From the NCBI RefSeq assembly GCF_001729485.1, contig NZ_CP017157.1, positions 3,224,001 through 3,288,000 on the forward strand: a stretch of 64,000 nt of DNA, read 5' to 3'. Within the stretch, counting starts at the first letter, position 1. Every line of letters starts with the position of its first letter. Below the pieces are notes generated by a model, which had not been told where the DNA came from, made no database searches, and worked only from the letters and a program-made list of their open reading frames with translations. Position numbers and translations under genes: made by a program. Positions 57,362 through 64,000 of the stretch are shown here, one piece after another. Source of the DNA: Streptomyces lydicus. Lineage in GTDB: Bacteria; Actinomycetota; Actinomycetes; Streptomycetales; Streptomycetaceae.

Positions 57362-58918
57362 CTACGGCGTCCCCTCGTCGAGGGGGCGTTCCCAGCGGAA
57401 CGGGCCGTCGGCCGAGTCCGTGCGGCGGACCGTCAGCCGGACGGCGGGGCGGCCGTCGAGGACGGCGGTGACGTCCACGACGACCTCGGCGCGACCGGGG
57501 CGGTCCGCCGCCAGTTCCTCGCGCAGCGCCGTCAGCAGCTCGCGGCCGGTGGCGTCGTCGACGCGCGCGTCGACCGGGCCGGCGAACCGCACGGCCGGCC
57601 GGGTGCCGAGCACCGCGGCCGCCGCGCCGGCCTCCCGCAGCACCCGGGTGCGCAGCCCCGGCGGCACCTGCGACGGCCCCTGCTGCAGCGCGATGATCGC
57701 CGTCCTGATGTCCTGGATCGTCGCGTCCAGCTCGTCGACCGCCCGGCCCAGGCCCTCCCGCACCTCCGGCAGCACGGCCTTGCGCCGGGCGCTCTCCAGC
57801 AGCATGCCGGTGGCGAACAGCCGCTGGATGACCAGGTCGTGCAGATCGCGGGCTATCCGGTCGCGGTCCTCGTAGACGGCGAGCCGCTCCCGGTCGCGGT
57901 GCCGGTCGGCGAGGACGAGCGCCAGCGCGGCCTGGGCGGCGAACTGCGTGCCCAGAGTGCGTTCCGAGGGGCTGAAGCGGCGGCCGCCGGACGTCCGGCA
58001 CAGCGCCAGCGCGCCCAGCACCCGCCCGTTGCTGCGCAACGGCAGCAGCATCGTCGGGCCGTAGTGGCGGGACAGCGGGGAGATCGAGCGGGGGTCGGCG
58101 GCGAAGTCGTCGGCGAAGACCGGGAGTCCGGCGTGGATCTGGTGCACGACAGGGCTCTCCGGCGGGATCCTGCCGCGGTAGGTCTCGGCGCGTACCGCCT
58201 CGGTCAGCTCGGTGGAGATCGCGACGACCTCCATCCCGCCCTCGGGGTGCGGCAGCAGGACCGCACCGGTGGCCGCCTCGGCGAGCTCGCGGCCCTTCTC
58301 CGCGACGACCGTCAGGGCGTCCTCGGTGGTCGAGCGGGTCTCGGGGCCGGCCAGCAGCGCCGTGGTGACGGAGGCGGCGCCGTCGATCCACCGGGTGCGC
58401 TGCCGGGCGGCGGCGTGCATACGGGCATTGCCCATGGCGATGCCGGCCTCGGTGGCCAGCACCCGCACCAGGTGCAGATCCTCCTCGGTGAAGGGCCCGT
58501 CGACCGGTGCGCCGTCCGCTCCGGGCCCCCGCTTCCCCGCCAGGGCGAGACTGCCGAAGACCTCGCCGTGGAAGGTGATCGGCACGTCCAGCGCAGTCGC
58601 CGGGGACGGCCGGTCCTCGTGGTCCGGGGCCGTGCCGTGGGTGATCAGGCCGGGGCCGTCCCCGTACGCGCTGCGGATGCCGACGGCGGCGTGGCAGGCA
58701 CCGGTGAGCGAGGCCGCGGTCTCGGCGATGCGGGCCAGCGCGCGGCGCAGATCGTGGTCGGTGCCGACCGCCGCCATCGCCTCCAGGAGCTCCGGGAGCC
58801 GGGAGACCGGACCGCCGGCCAGCTCGCGGAGGTTCCGCGCGGTGCGCTCGGCCAGATCGGCCGCGGCGTCGGGCGGCGGCTCGGCTGCCGGGTCGGGCGA
58901 CTTCAGGACACACCTCAC
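57362..58918 (-). CDS. GAF-domain histidine kinase with eroded ATPase domain
   Basis: A roughly 518-aa cytosolic protein of the DevS/NarL-partner kind: two GAF domains (about 55-195 and 215-365), then HisKA_3 with RDRIARDLHDLVIQRLFATG. The C-terminal region that should be the ATPase keeps the first helix (ELLTALREELA) and the last strand (FRWERPL) but lacks the N-box Asn, DxGxG and GGT motifs, so autophosphorylation is doubtful. No response regulator is adjacent. Start uncertain (GTG 58918 or TTG 58954). It may act as a sensor or partner without kinase activity. Confidence 0.8.
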   Translation of the reverse strand: MRCVLKSPDPAAEPPPDAAADLAERTARNLRELAGGPVSRLPELLEAMAAVGTDHDLRRALARIAETAASLTGACHAAVGIRSAYGDGPGLITHGTAPDHEDRPSPATALDVPITFHGEVFGSLALAGKRGPGADGAPVDGPFTEEDLHLVRVLATEAGIAMGNARMHAAARQRTRWIDGAASVTTALLAGPETRSTTEDALTVVAEKGRELAEAATGAVLLPHPEGGMEVVAISTELTEAVRAETYRGRIPPESPVVHQIHAGLPVFADDFAADPRSISPLSRHYGPTMLLPLRSNGRVLGALALCRTSGGRRFSPSERTLGTQFAAQAALALVLADRHRDRERLAVYEDRDRIARDLHDLVIQRLFATGMLLESARRKAVLPEVREGLGRAVDELDATIQDIRTAIIALQQGPSQVPPGLRTRVLREAGAAAAVLGTRPAVRFAGPVDARVDDATGRELLTALREELAADRPGRAEVVVDVTAVLDGRPAVRLTVRRTDSADGPFRWERPLDEGTP

Positions 58919-59037
58919 TCTTCCGGGCGGTCCGGCCAGTCTAAAACGGACCAAACGGGTTCATACGGCGGGTCCCGTATCCGCTCCGCCGGTCCGTCTT
59001 CCCAGGTGCGGCACGGCGCGCCGTGGTGCGTCCTCCG

Positions 59038-59544
59038 TCAGTGCGGTGCGCGGGCCGCGAGGAGGGGGCCCAGCACCCGGGTGCCGGGGCCGGTGCGTCC
59101 GCCGGGGCCGGGCAGCTGGGTGGTGTTGTCCGGGGTGAGCGGTCCGCCGCAGTGCGCGCAGGCGGCGACCATCGTGGTGTCCCGGGCGCAGTCCAGGTGG
59201 TGGATGCGGGCCGGCGGGCCGGCCTCGCCCGCGTACCAGCGGTCGCCCCAGCTCATCAGCGCCAGCAGCACGGGATAGAGCTCCGCGCCCTTCTCCGTGG
59301 CCGCGTAGCGCTCACGCGGCGGCCGCTCCTGATAGCGCTCACGGACCAGGACGCCCTCCTCGACCAGTCGCGCCAGTCGCACGGTGAGGACCTTGCGGGA
59401 GATGCCGAGGTCCTCGGCGAGCTCGTCGAAGCGGTCGATCCCGGTCAGCACGTCCCGCATGATCAGCGCCGTCCAGGCGTCACCGAACAGATCCGTGGCG
59501 CGGGCGATGGAGCAGGCCACGCCGGAGAGCGGGGTACGGGTCAT
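59038..59544 (-). CDS. HxlR-family winged-helix regulator
   Basis: A 168-aa MarR/HxlR-type regulator: CSIARATDLFGDAWTALIMRD, FDELAEDLGISRKVLTVRLA and LVEEGVLVRERYQERPP are diagnostic. A C-terminal extension of about 50 residues has HHLDCARDT and ACAHCGGPLT, with three Cys that could bind metal or sense redox. ATG 59544 lies 6 nt after TACGGT on the minus strand, so a leaderless mRNA is likely. It is divergent from a methyltransferase gene with GTTCC-containing palindromes between them. Confidence 0.88.
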   Translation of the reverse strand: MTRTPLSGVACSIARATDLFGDAWTALIMRDVLTGIDRFDELAEDLGISRKVLTVRLARLVEEGVLVRERYQERPPRERYAATEKGAELYPVLLALMSWGDRWYAGEAGPPARIHHLDCARDTTMVAACAHCGGPLTPDNTTQLPGPGGRTGPGTRVLGPLLAARAPH

Positions 59545-59562
59545 GTGCCCACCGTAGCGGAG

Positions 59563-59614
59563 TTCCCCGAGGGAACCCATGGTGCTACGTTCGGGAGGGT
59601 TCCTTCAGGGAACT
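59563..59614. promoter_or_regulatory. Paired GTTCC palindromes, candidate HxlR operators
   Basis: GTTCCC-cga-GGGAAC (59563-59577) is a perfect 6-3-6 palindrome, and GTTCCT-tca-GGGAAC (59600-59614) is a copy with one mismatch, starting 37 bp later. They lie between the divergent HxlR and methyltransferase genes. Confidence 0.6.
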
Positions 59615-59667
59615 CACTTGCGGCGGTCTCCCGACGCCTACCGACACGACACCTCAGGGGGTACCCG

Positions 59668-60450
59668 ATGACCGTGAGGAACGGCGCTCCGCGGATCGAA
59701 CCGGACTCCGCCGACCCGGACGCGGTCGACGGTCGGCAGATCCGCGCCGCCGCCTTCCAGCGCGTCCGGCTGGAGTACACGTCCGGAGTGCTGGAGCGCC
59801 TCGGACGGGCACCGTCCGGCCGTGCCCTGGTCGTGGGCAGCGGCCGCGGACTGCTGCCGCACGGACTGGCCCGGCTCGGCTTCACGGTCACCGCCGTCGA
59901 TCCGTCCGGGCCCGCGACCGCGCTCGCCCGGGAGGCCGCCGCGCGGGCCGGTCTCGCCGTCGAACACCGCACCGGGTCCGCGGAACGGCTCGACGTCCCC
60001 GAGGCCGCGTACGAGCTCGTCTACCTGGCGGACACCCTGGAGATCACCGCGGACCCCGACCGGGTCATGGAGCGGGCGGCGCGCGCCCTGGTGCCCGAGG
60101 GGGTCCTCGTCTACGACACCGTGAACCGCACGGTCGTCTCCCGGCTTGTCTACCTCGTGGCGTTCCAGCGGCTGCCGCTGACCCGGATAATGCCGGCCGG
60201 CCGCTATGCCGCCCGCCGGCTCCGCACGCCGGCCGAGGTCGCCGCCCTCCTGGCACGCCACGGCCTGACCGGCGCCGGGATCTGTGACTTCCACCCCCGT
60301 GACCTGCGCAGTCTGGTTGCCGGGACCCTGGCCCGGCGCCGCGGCCGGATCGGCGACGACGCGCTGGCGGAAGCGGTCGGCTGTGAACTCGCGCCGGGAA
60401 GCGCGCCCTTGGTGACCTATCTCGGTCATGCGCGCAAGGGGCGACTTTGA
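59668..60450 (+). CDS. UbiG-like SAM-dependent methyltransferase
   Basis: A 260-aa methyltransferase resembling UbiG 3-demethylubiquinone O-methyltransferases: ALVVGSGRGLLPHGLARLGF (motif I), TAVDPSGPATALARE, YELVYLADTLEITADPDRVM and VPEGVLVYDTVNRTV. ATG 59668 has AGGGGG 7 nt upstream; the frame is open from 59023, but that part overlaps the HxlR gene and is rejected. It is likely regulated by the divergent HxlR protein. Acceptor unknown. Confidence 0.88.
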   Translation: MTVRNGAPRIEPDSADPDAVDGRQIRAAAFQRVRLEYTSGVLERLGRAPSGRALVVGSGRGLLPHGLARLGFTVTAVDPSGPATALAREAAARAGLAVEHRTGSAERLDVPEAAYELVYLADTLEITADPDRVMERAARALVPEGVLVYDTVNRTVVSRLVYLVAFQRLPLTRIMPAGRYAARRLRTPAEVAALLARHGLTGAGICDFHPRDLRSLVAGTLARRRGRIGDDALAEAVGCELAPGSAPLVTYLGHARKGRL

Positions 60451-60689
60451 GACAACCTCTGCCGGAGGCGTACGCCGGGACTTGAGGGGCGCGGTCGACG
60501 GGTAAGCCGTAGACAACTACGGGAGCAGCTGCAGAAACGTAGTGGCACACACGTGACGCAACCGCACCACCGATGACCCGGAAACGGGCCGAGCCGCCCG
60601 GATCGCGCCGGGCGCCCCCCACACCTCCGTACGTCTCCGCCGGCACGCGTGGCGAGCCCCGCGCCCGGCACCGAAAGTGGGTCGGGCCG

Positions 60690-61115
60690 ATGGAAGAAGG
60701 TCAGTACTACCCAAGACTTGACGGTCCCCGCCGCGCCGCGGGCGGCACGACCGTGCTCGAACTCCGCGGTGACCTGGACATCCTCGCCGTCTCGGTGCTC
60801 TCCGACCGGCTGGACGAGTTCACCGGCGCCCAGGGCGCCGACCTCGTCATCGATCTGCGCGCGGTGACCTTCATCGACTGCGCGGGGCTCTCGCTGCTCA
60901 GCCGCGCCCGCCACCGTACGCGGCAGCGGGGCGGCCGGCTGCGGCTGACCGGCGTCGTGGCCGGCGGAAGCGTCGCGCGGCTGCTGCGGATGACCGGGCT
61001 GCGCGGCGACTTCGAGACGGTGCCGGAGGAGGCCGGGTCCGAGGACGCCCTCGCCGCGGACGGCGCGGACCGGGACGGCCTCCCGGCCGGGGCCGACGAC
61101 ATCGCCGTGGCCTGA
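60690..61115 (+). CDS. STAS-domain anti-sigma factor antagonist-like protein
   Basis: A 141-aa single STAS domain: TTVLELRGDLDILAVSVL, then DLVIDLRAVTFIDCAGLSLL, the segment that normally carries the phosphorylated serine (DSSGL in SpoIIAA). Here it reads DCAG, with Ala at the phospho-serine position, so switch control by an RsbW-type kinase is unlikely. The C-terminal tail is acidic. The start is uncertain; ATG 60690 fits the domain. No kinase or sigma gene is adjacent. Confidence 0.82.
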   Translation: MEEGQYYPRLDGPRRAAGGTTVLELRGDLDILAVSVLSDRLDEFTGAQGADLVIDLRAVTFIDCAGLSLLSRARHRTRQRGGRLRLTGVVAGGSVARLLRMTGLRGDFETVPEEAGSEDALAADGADRDGLPAGADDIAVA

Positions 61116-61141
61116 CCGCCGGCGCGGCACCGCGGTGGCGG

Positions 61142-61630
61142 TCAGGCCGGCAGTGCCGCCTCGATGGCGGTGACCAGTTCCTCGGCCTCCGGCTCCGTGC
61201 GCGGCCGGAAGCGGCCGGCGACCCGGCCGTCGGCGTCGATCAGGAACTTCTCGAAGTTCCACTGGACGTCACCGGCCGCCCCGTCGGCGTCCTCGGTACC
61301 GGTCAGCTCCGCGTACAGCGGATGCCGGTCCGCGCCGTTGACGTCGGTCTTCTCGAACAGCGGGAAGCTGACGCCGTACGTCGCCGAGCAGAAGGTGGCG
61401 ATCTCCTCGGCGGTGCCCGGCTCCTGGCCGGCGAACTGGTTGCTGGGGAAGCCCAGTACGTGGAAACCCCGGTCCCCGTAGCGCTGCTGGAGCCGCTCCA
61501 GGCCGGAGTACTGCGGGGTCAGCCCGCATTTGGACGCCACATTCACCACCAGCAGGGCCTTGCCCCGGTAGTCGGCGAGCGAGGCGGGCTCACCGGTCAG
61601 GGTGCGCAGCGGGATGTCGTACAGGCTCAC
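61142..61630 (-). CDS. Glutathione peroxidase-family thiol peroxidase
   Basis: A 162-aa GPx-fold peroxidase. Peroxidatic C35 in NVASKCGLTPQYSGL, Gln in GFPSNQFAGQEPG, and the Trp-Asn pair in VQWNFEKFLID complete the catalytic tetrad. Bacterial members mostly use thioredoxin or mycothiol-linked reductants. GTG 61630 has GAGGAG 7 nt upstream; the longer frame to 61684 is rejected. It overlaps the small upstream ORF by 41 nt. Confidence 0.93.
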   Translation of the reverse strand: MSLYDIPLRTLTGEPASLADYRGKALLVVNVASKCGLTPQYSGLERLQQRYGDRGFHVLGFPSNQFAGQEPGTAEEIATFCSATYGVSFPLFEKTDVNGADRHPLYAELTGTEDADGAAGDVQWNFEKFLIDADGRVAGRFRPRTEPEAEELVTAIEAALPA

Positions 61631-61895
61631 GATGGGGCTCCTCGTCAGGTTTCCGTGGACAGTGGCGTCCGTCATCGGTGCCAACAGCCGAGCCCGCCCT
61701 GATCTTCCCCGCCTCGTCGACCGGCCAGGACACGGCCGGACGCAGCGTCCCCGCGCGCCACTCCTTGAGCAGCTGGTCGAAGATCGGCGTCTCCTCCTCG
61801 CGCCGGCGCCGGGGAACGGGCGGCGGCAGCGGTGGGGGCCGGTGGGGGAGGGAGATGCGCTGAAAAGGGTGTGAGCCGGGCTTCTTGGCGTCCAT
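61590..61895 (-). CDS. Small Pro/Arg-rich protein, doubtful
   Basis: A possible 101-aa basic protein. It begins MDAKKPGSHPFQRISLPHRP, continues with a run of prolines and arginines (PLPPPVPRRRREEETP) and then a helix-like IFDQLLKEWRAG; the last 40 residues look like read-through. The first 60 residues have coding-like composition, but ATG 61895 lacks a good ribosome-binding site and the 3' end overlaps the glutathione peroxidase gene. Function unknown; it may not be a gene. Confidence 0.35.
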   Translation of the reverse strand: MDAKKPGSHPFQRISLPHRPPPLPPPVPRRRREEETPIFDQLLKEWRAGTLRPAVSWPVDEAGKIRAGSAVGTDDGRHCPRKPDEEPHREPVRHPAAHPDR

Positions 61896-61998
61896 GCCCG
61901 GACTCAACCGGAAATCGGTCCCCGGGTTGCGGGACGCGGCCGGGACCGCCCGCAGATGCCCCTGCGGTGGTGACGGGCAGAAGATACGTTCCCTGCGC

Positions 61999-62031
61999 GA
62001 AGGGGCCGGCGGAAGTCCCGCCGGCCCCTTC
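61999..62031. terminator. 14-bp stem terminator of hydroxylase gene
   Basis: GAAGGGGCCGGCGG and CCGCCGGCCCCTTC pair perfectly with a 5-nt loop, 34 nt beyond the hydroxylase stop on the minus strand. Confidence 0.8.
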
Positions 62032-62064
62032 AGCCTCAGCAGCCCCCGCTGCCTCAGTGTCCGG

Positions 62065-63699
62065 TCAGCTCCGGCACAGCAGCGCCTCGAAGACCTCCCG
62101 CAGCGCCGCCTCCGGATCGGCGACCCGGCCCTCGGCGCGCCAGGCGACGAAGCCGTCGGGACGCACCAGCACCGCGCCCTCGGAGGTCGTGCCGTGCTTC
62201 TCGGCCCAGTCCGTGCCGTCCTCCGGGGCCAGGTCGTCGTCCGGCTCGGTGCCGATCAGGTAGCAGTCCAGCCGCACGTCGAAACGCTGGACGGCGCCCT
62301 TGGCGGCGGTGCGCCACATGTCGCCGTCGGAGCCGGCCAGCAGCACGAAGGACTTCTCGTAGAGGTCGAGGGTCGAGCGGCGCTGCCCGTCCGCCCGCAG
62401 CCACATGTGCGGGGCACGGGTGCCCGGCTCGCCGGTCAGCCGCAACTGGTCGGGAACCACCGGCAGTTCGGGGTCGGCGCCGAGGACCGCGCCCCGCGGG
62501 TAGCAGTAGCCGAGGGCCACGGTGAGCACGCCGCGCTGCCGGCCGCCGGCCGCGCCGGGCGCCGGGGAGTAGCCGGGGTGGCTGTGCTCGGCGGAGCGGG
62601 CCGAGGCACGGGCGCTGGTCTCGCGCGCCACCGGCAGCCGCTCCGCCTCGTAGGTCTCCAGCAGCGCGGGGTCCGCCGCGCCGTCCAGTACGGCCGCCAG
62701 CTTCCACGCCAGGTTGTGGGCGTCCTGGATGCCGGTGTTGGAGCCGAACGCGCCGGTGGGGGACATCTCGTGGGCGGAGTCGCCGGCGAGGAAGACCCGG
62801 CCGTGCGCATAGCGCTCGGCGACCCGCTCGGCGGCGTGCCAGGGCGCCTTGCCGGTGATCTCGACGGCCAGGTCGGGCGCGCCGGTCGCCCGGCGGATGT
62901 GGTCGATGCACCGCTCGTCGGTGAAGTCCTCCAGGGTCTCGCCCCGGTCGGGGTGCCAGGGGGCGTGGAAGACCCAGTCCTTCTGGTTGTCGACGGGCAG
63001 CAGCGCGCCGTCCGCCTCCGGGTTGGTCAAGTAGCAGGCGATGAACCGGCGGTCGCCCACGATGTCCGCGAGGCCCGGCGCCCGGAACGTGATGCTGACG
63101 TTGTGGAAGAGGTCACCGGGCCCGTTCCGGCCGATGCCCAGCCGCTCGCGGACCGGGCTGCGCGGGCCGTCCGCCGCGATCAGGTAGTCCGCGCGCACGG
63201 TGGACTCCTCGCCGGTCTCCCGGCTCCGCAGCCGTGCGGTCACGCCCTGCGCGTCCTGCTCGAAGGAGACCAGCTCGGTGGAGAACCGCAGGTCACCACC
63301 GAGTTCGCGGGCACAGCGCACCAGCACCGGCTCCAGGTCGTTCTGGCTGCACAGACACCAGCCGGAGGGGCTGATCCGGGTCAGCCCGCCGCCCGGGTCG
63401 ATCTCCTTGAAGAGCCACTCCTGCTCGTCGCCGGTGAGCGAACGGGCCTGCAGGATCCCGTGGTTGTCGGCGAGGGTCGAGGCCGCCTCGCGGATCGGCG
63501 CCTCGGCGCCGGCGACCCGGAACAGTTCCATCGTGCGGACGTTGTTCCCCCGCCCGCGGGGATGGTGCGAGGTGTTCGCGTGCTTCTCGACCAGCAGATG
63601 CCGTACGCCCAGCCGTCCCAGGAACAGCGACGCGGACAGGCCCACCAGGGACCCGCCCACGACGAGTACCGGGACGCGGTCTTCGACGGTGGGATTCAT
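62065..63699 (-). CDS. FAD-dependent polyketide hydroxylase, whiE ORFVIII-like
   Basis: A 544-aa class A aromatic flavin hydroxylase of the PheA/TfdB/RdmE group. FAD motif VLVVGGSLVGLSASLFLGRL, DG motif LIAADGPRSPVRERL, second FAD motif FLAGDSAHEMSPTGAFGSN and a C-terminal thioredoxin-like domain (about 385-544) with LVRPDGFVAWR. It should hydroxylate an aromatic polyketide. ATG 63699 has GGAG 6 nt upstream. Divergent from a gene starting like whiE ORFI, the arrangement of the spore-pigment cluster, so spore pigment tailoring is likely. Confidence 0.88.
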   Translation of the reverse strand: MNPTVEDRVPVLVVGGSLVGLSASLFLGRLGVRHLLVEKHANTSHHPRGRGNNVRTMELFRVAGAEAPIREAASTLADNHGILQARSLTGDEQEWLFKEIDPGGGLTRISPSGWCLCSQNDLEPVLVRCARELGGDLRFSTELVSFEQDAQGVTARLRSRETGEESTVRADYLIAADGPRSPVRERLGIGRNGPGDLFHNVSITFRAPGLADIVGDRRFIACYLTNPEADGALLPVDNQKDWVFHAPWHPDRGETLEDFTDERCIDHIRRATGAPDLAVEITGKAPWHAAERVAERYAHGRVFLAGDSAHEMSPTGAFGSNTGIQDAHNLAWKLAAVLDGAADPALLETYEAERLPVARETSARASARSAEHSHPGYSPAPGAAGGRQRGVLTVALGYCYPRGAVLGADPELPVVPDQLRLTGEPGTRAPHMWLRADGQRRSTLDLYEKSFVLLAGSDGDMWRTAAKGAVQRFDVRLDCYLIGTEPDDDLAPEDGTDWAEKHGTTSEGAVLVRPDGFVAWRAEGRVADPEAALREVFEALLCRS

Positions 63700-63952
63700 G
63701 GCGTGCTCCAGCTCCATGGCGCATTGGGGGCAGATGGAGCACGAATGCCCTGCTACCGGCCTGTTCGATCACGGTTCACCTGCATGGCTCACACATCTCG
63801 CGCCCCCCGTGTGTGGCGGCCACGATCGAATCCGGGGCGCCTTCCGGATCACCGGGCCGGCCGCCCCCACCATCCGGCTCAGTCACCCGGATCGCACCGG
63901 AACTGACGACGCACCACAGGGGCCGTCGGGCCCCGAAGGAGATGCGTAGACG
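63700..63952. promoter_or_regulatory. Divergent whiE-type promoter region
   Basis: About 250 nt separates the hydroxylase from the next gene. It has AAGGAG at 63936-63941 and, right after it, a 4-codon mini-ORF (63942-63956, MRRR) whose TGA overlaps the next ATG. In S. coelicolor the matching gap carries two developmentally timed promoters; I see no unambiguous consensus for either here. Confidence 0.45.
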
Positions 63953-64000
63953 ATGACAACGCTGTCGGAACGAATATCCCAGTCAGCCTTCGACGGCTCC
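63953..64000 (+). CDS. whiE ORFI / SchA-CurD-like gene, 5' end only
   Basis: The last 48 nt encode MTTLSERISQSAFDGS, open at the window edge. The sequence resembles, from memory, the N-terminus of SchA/CurD-like proteins at the start of spore-pigment clusters, and its position divergent from the hydroxylase agrees. AAGGAG lies 11 nt upstream, a long spacing, with a 4-codon mini-ORF in between. The assignment is tentative because only 16 residues are visible. Confidence 0.6.
   Translation, partial: MTTLSERISQSAFDGS

Noticed and set aside
1..64000. tRNA or rRNA genes, CRISPR arrays, insertion sequences, integrases, origin
   Set aside because: I found no sequence with the required conserved parts anywhere in the window; a tRNA scan would be needed for a firm negative.

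Overview
The window is high-GC actinobacterial chromosome, almost certainly Streptomyces. The support is strong third-position G/C coding bias, frequent GTG and TTG starts, many genes whose TANNNT -10 box ends 6-8 nt before the start codon (leaderless transcripts), a malonyl-CoA synthetase that closely resembles the S. coelicolor MatB I remember, a SoxR-type promoter on an ABC exporter, and the edge of a whiE-type spore-pigment cluster at the right end. About 65 genes are listed. I see no rRNA, tRNA, CRISPR array, transposase or integrase.

Layout. 1-8.8 kb: a ClpN-domain protein, three EamA exporters (the second behind a candidate leader-peptide attenuator), two FMN split-barrel proteins divergent from a MocR regulator, a LysR regulator divergent from the third exporter, and a GNAT protein. 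8.8-17.4 kb: an AccD-AccA-like fused carboxyltransferase overlapping matB, a PPOX protein, an isochorismatase-fold protein lacking its catalytic residues, GNAT, TetR, an Imm35/YrhB-like protein, a HEAT-repeat protein and a DUF5996 protein. 17.4-20.8 kb: three type VII secretion (T7SS)-type genes between a complete Rieske lipoprotein gene and a 138-bp near-identical copy of that gene's 3' end, which looks like an insertion at the Rieske locus.

20.9-27.1 kb: an S9 peptidase divergent from a LodA/LodB-type quinoprotein amino-acid oxidase pair. 27.1-38.9 kb: a polytopic M48 protease, an LLM flavoprotein, an MFS exporter, two paralogous COG4705 membrane proteins each behind the same tandem-repeat box, an OmpR-type two-component system that may bind those boxes, a Met/His-rich membrane protein and a SigC-like sigma factor. 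39.0-45.8 kb: an alpha/beta hydrolase and an HTH regulator fired from mirror-image leaderless promoters, a BtrH-domain protein, two lipoproteins, a methyltransferase and a HipA-like kinase/DUF3037 pair.

46-64 kb: a FabG/SDR operon, uracil-DNA glycosylase, a TetR-FAD monooxygenase-oxidoreductase unit with twin operators, apolipoprotein N-acyltransferase, a SoxR-box ABC exporter, a broken DinB gene, a GAF histidine kinase with an eroded ATPase domain, an HxlR-methyltransferase pair, a STAS protein, glutathione peroxidase, and finally a whiE ORFVIII-like hydroxylase divergent from the first codons of a whiE ORFI-like gene. All calls come from reading the sequence and from remembered family features; no database search was possible.
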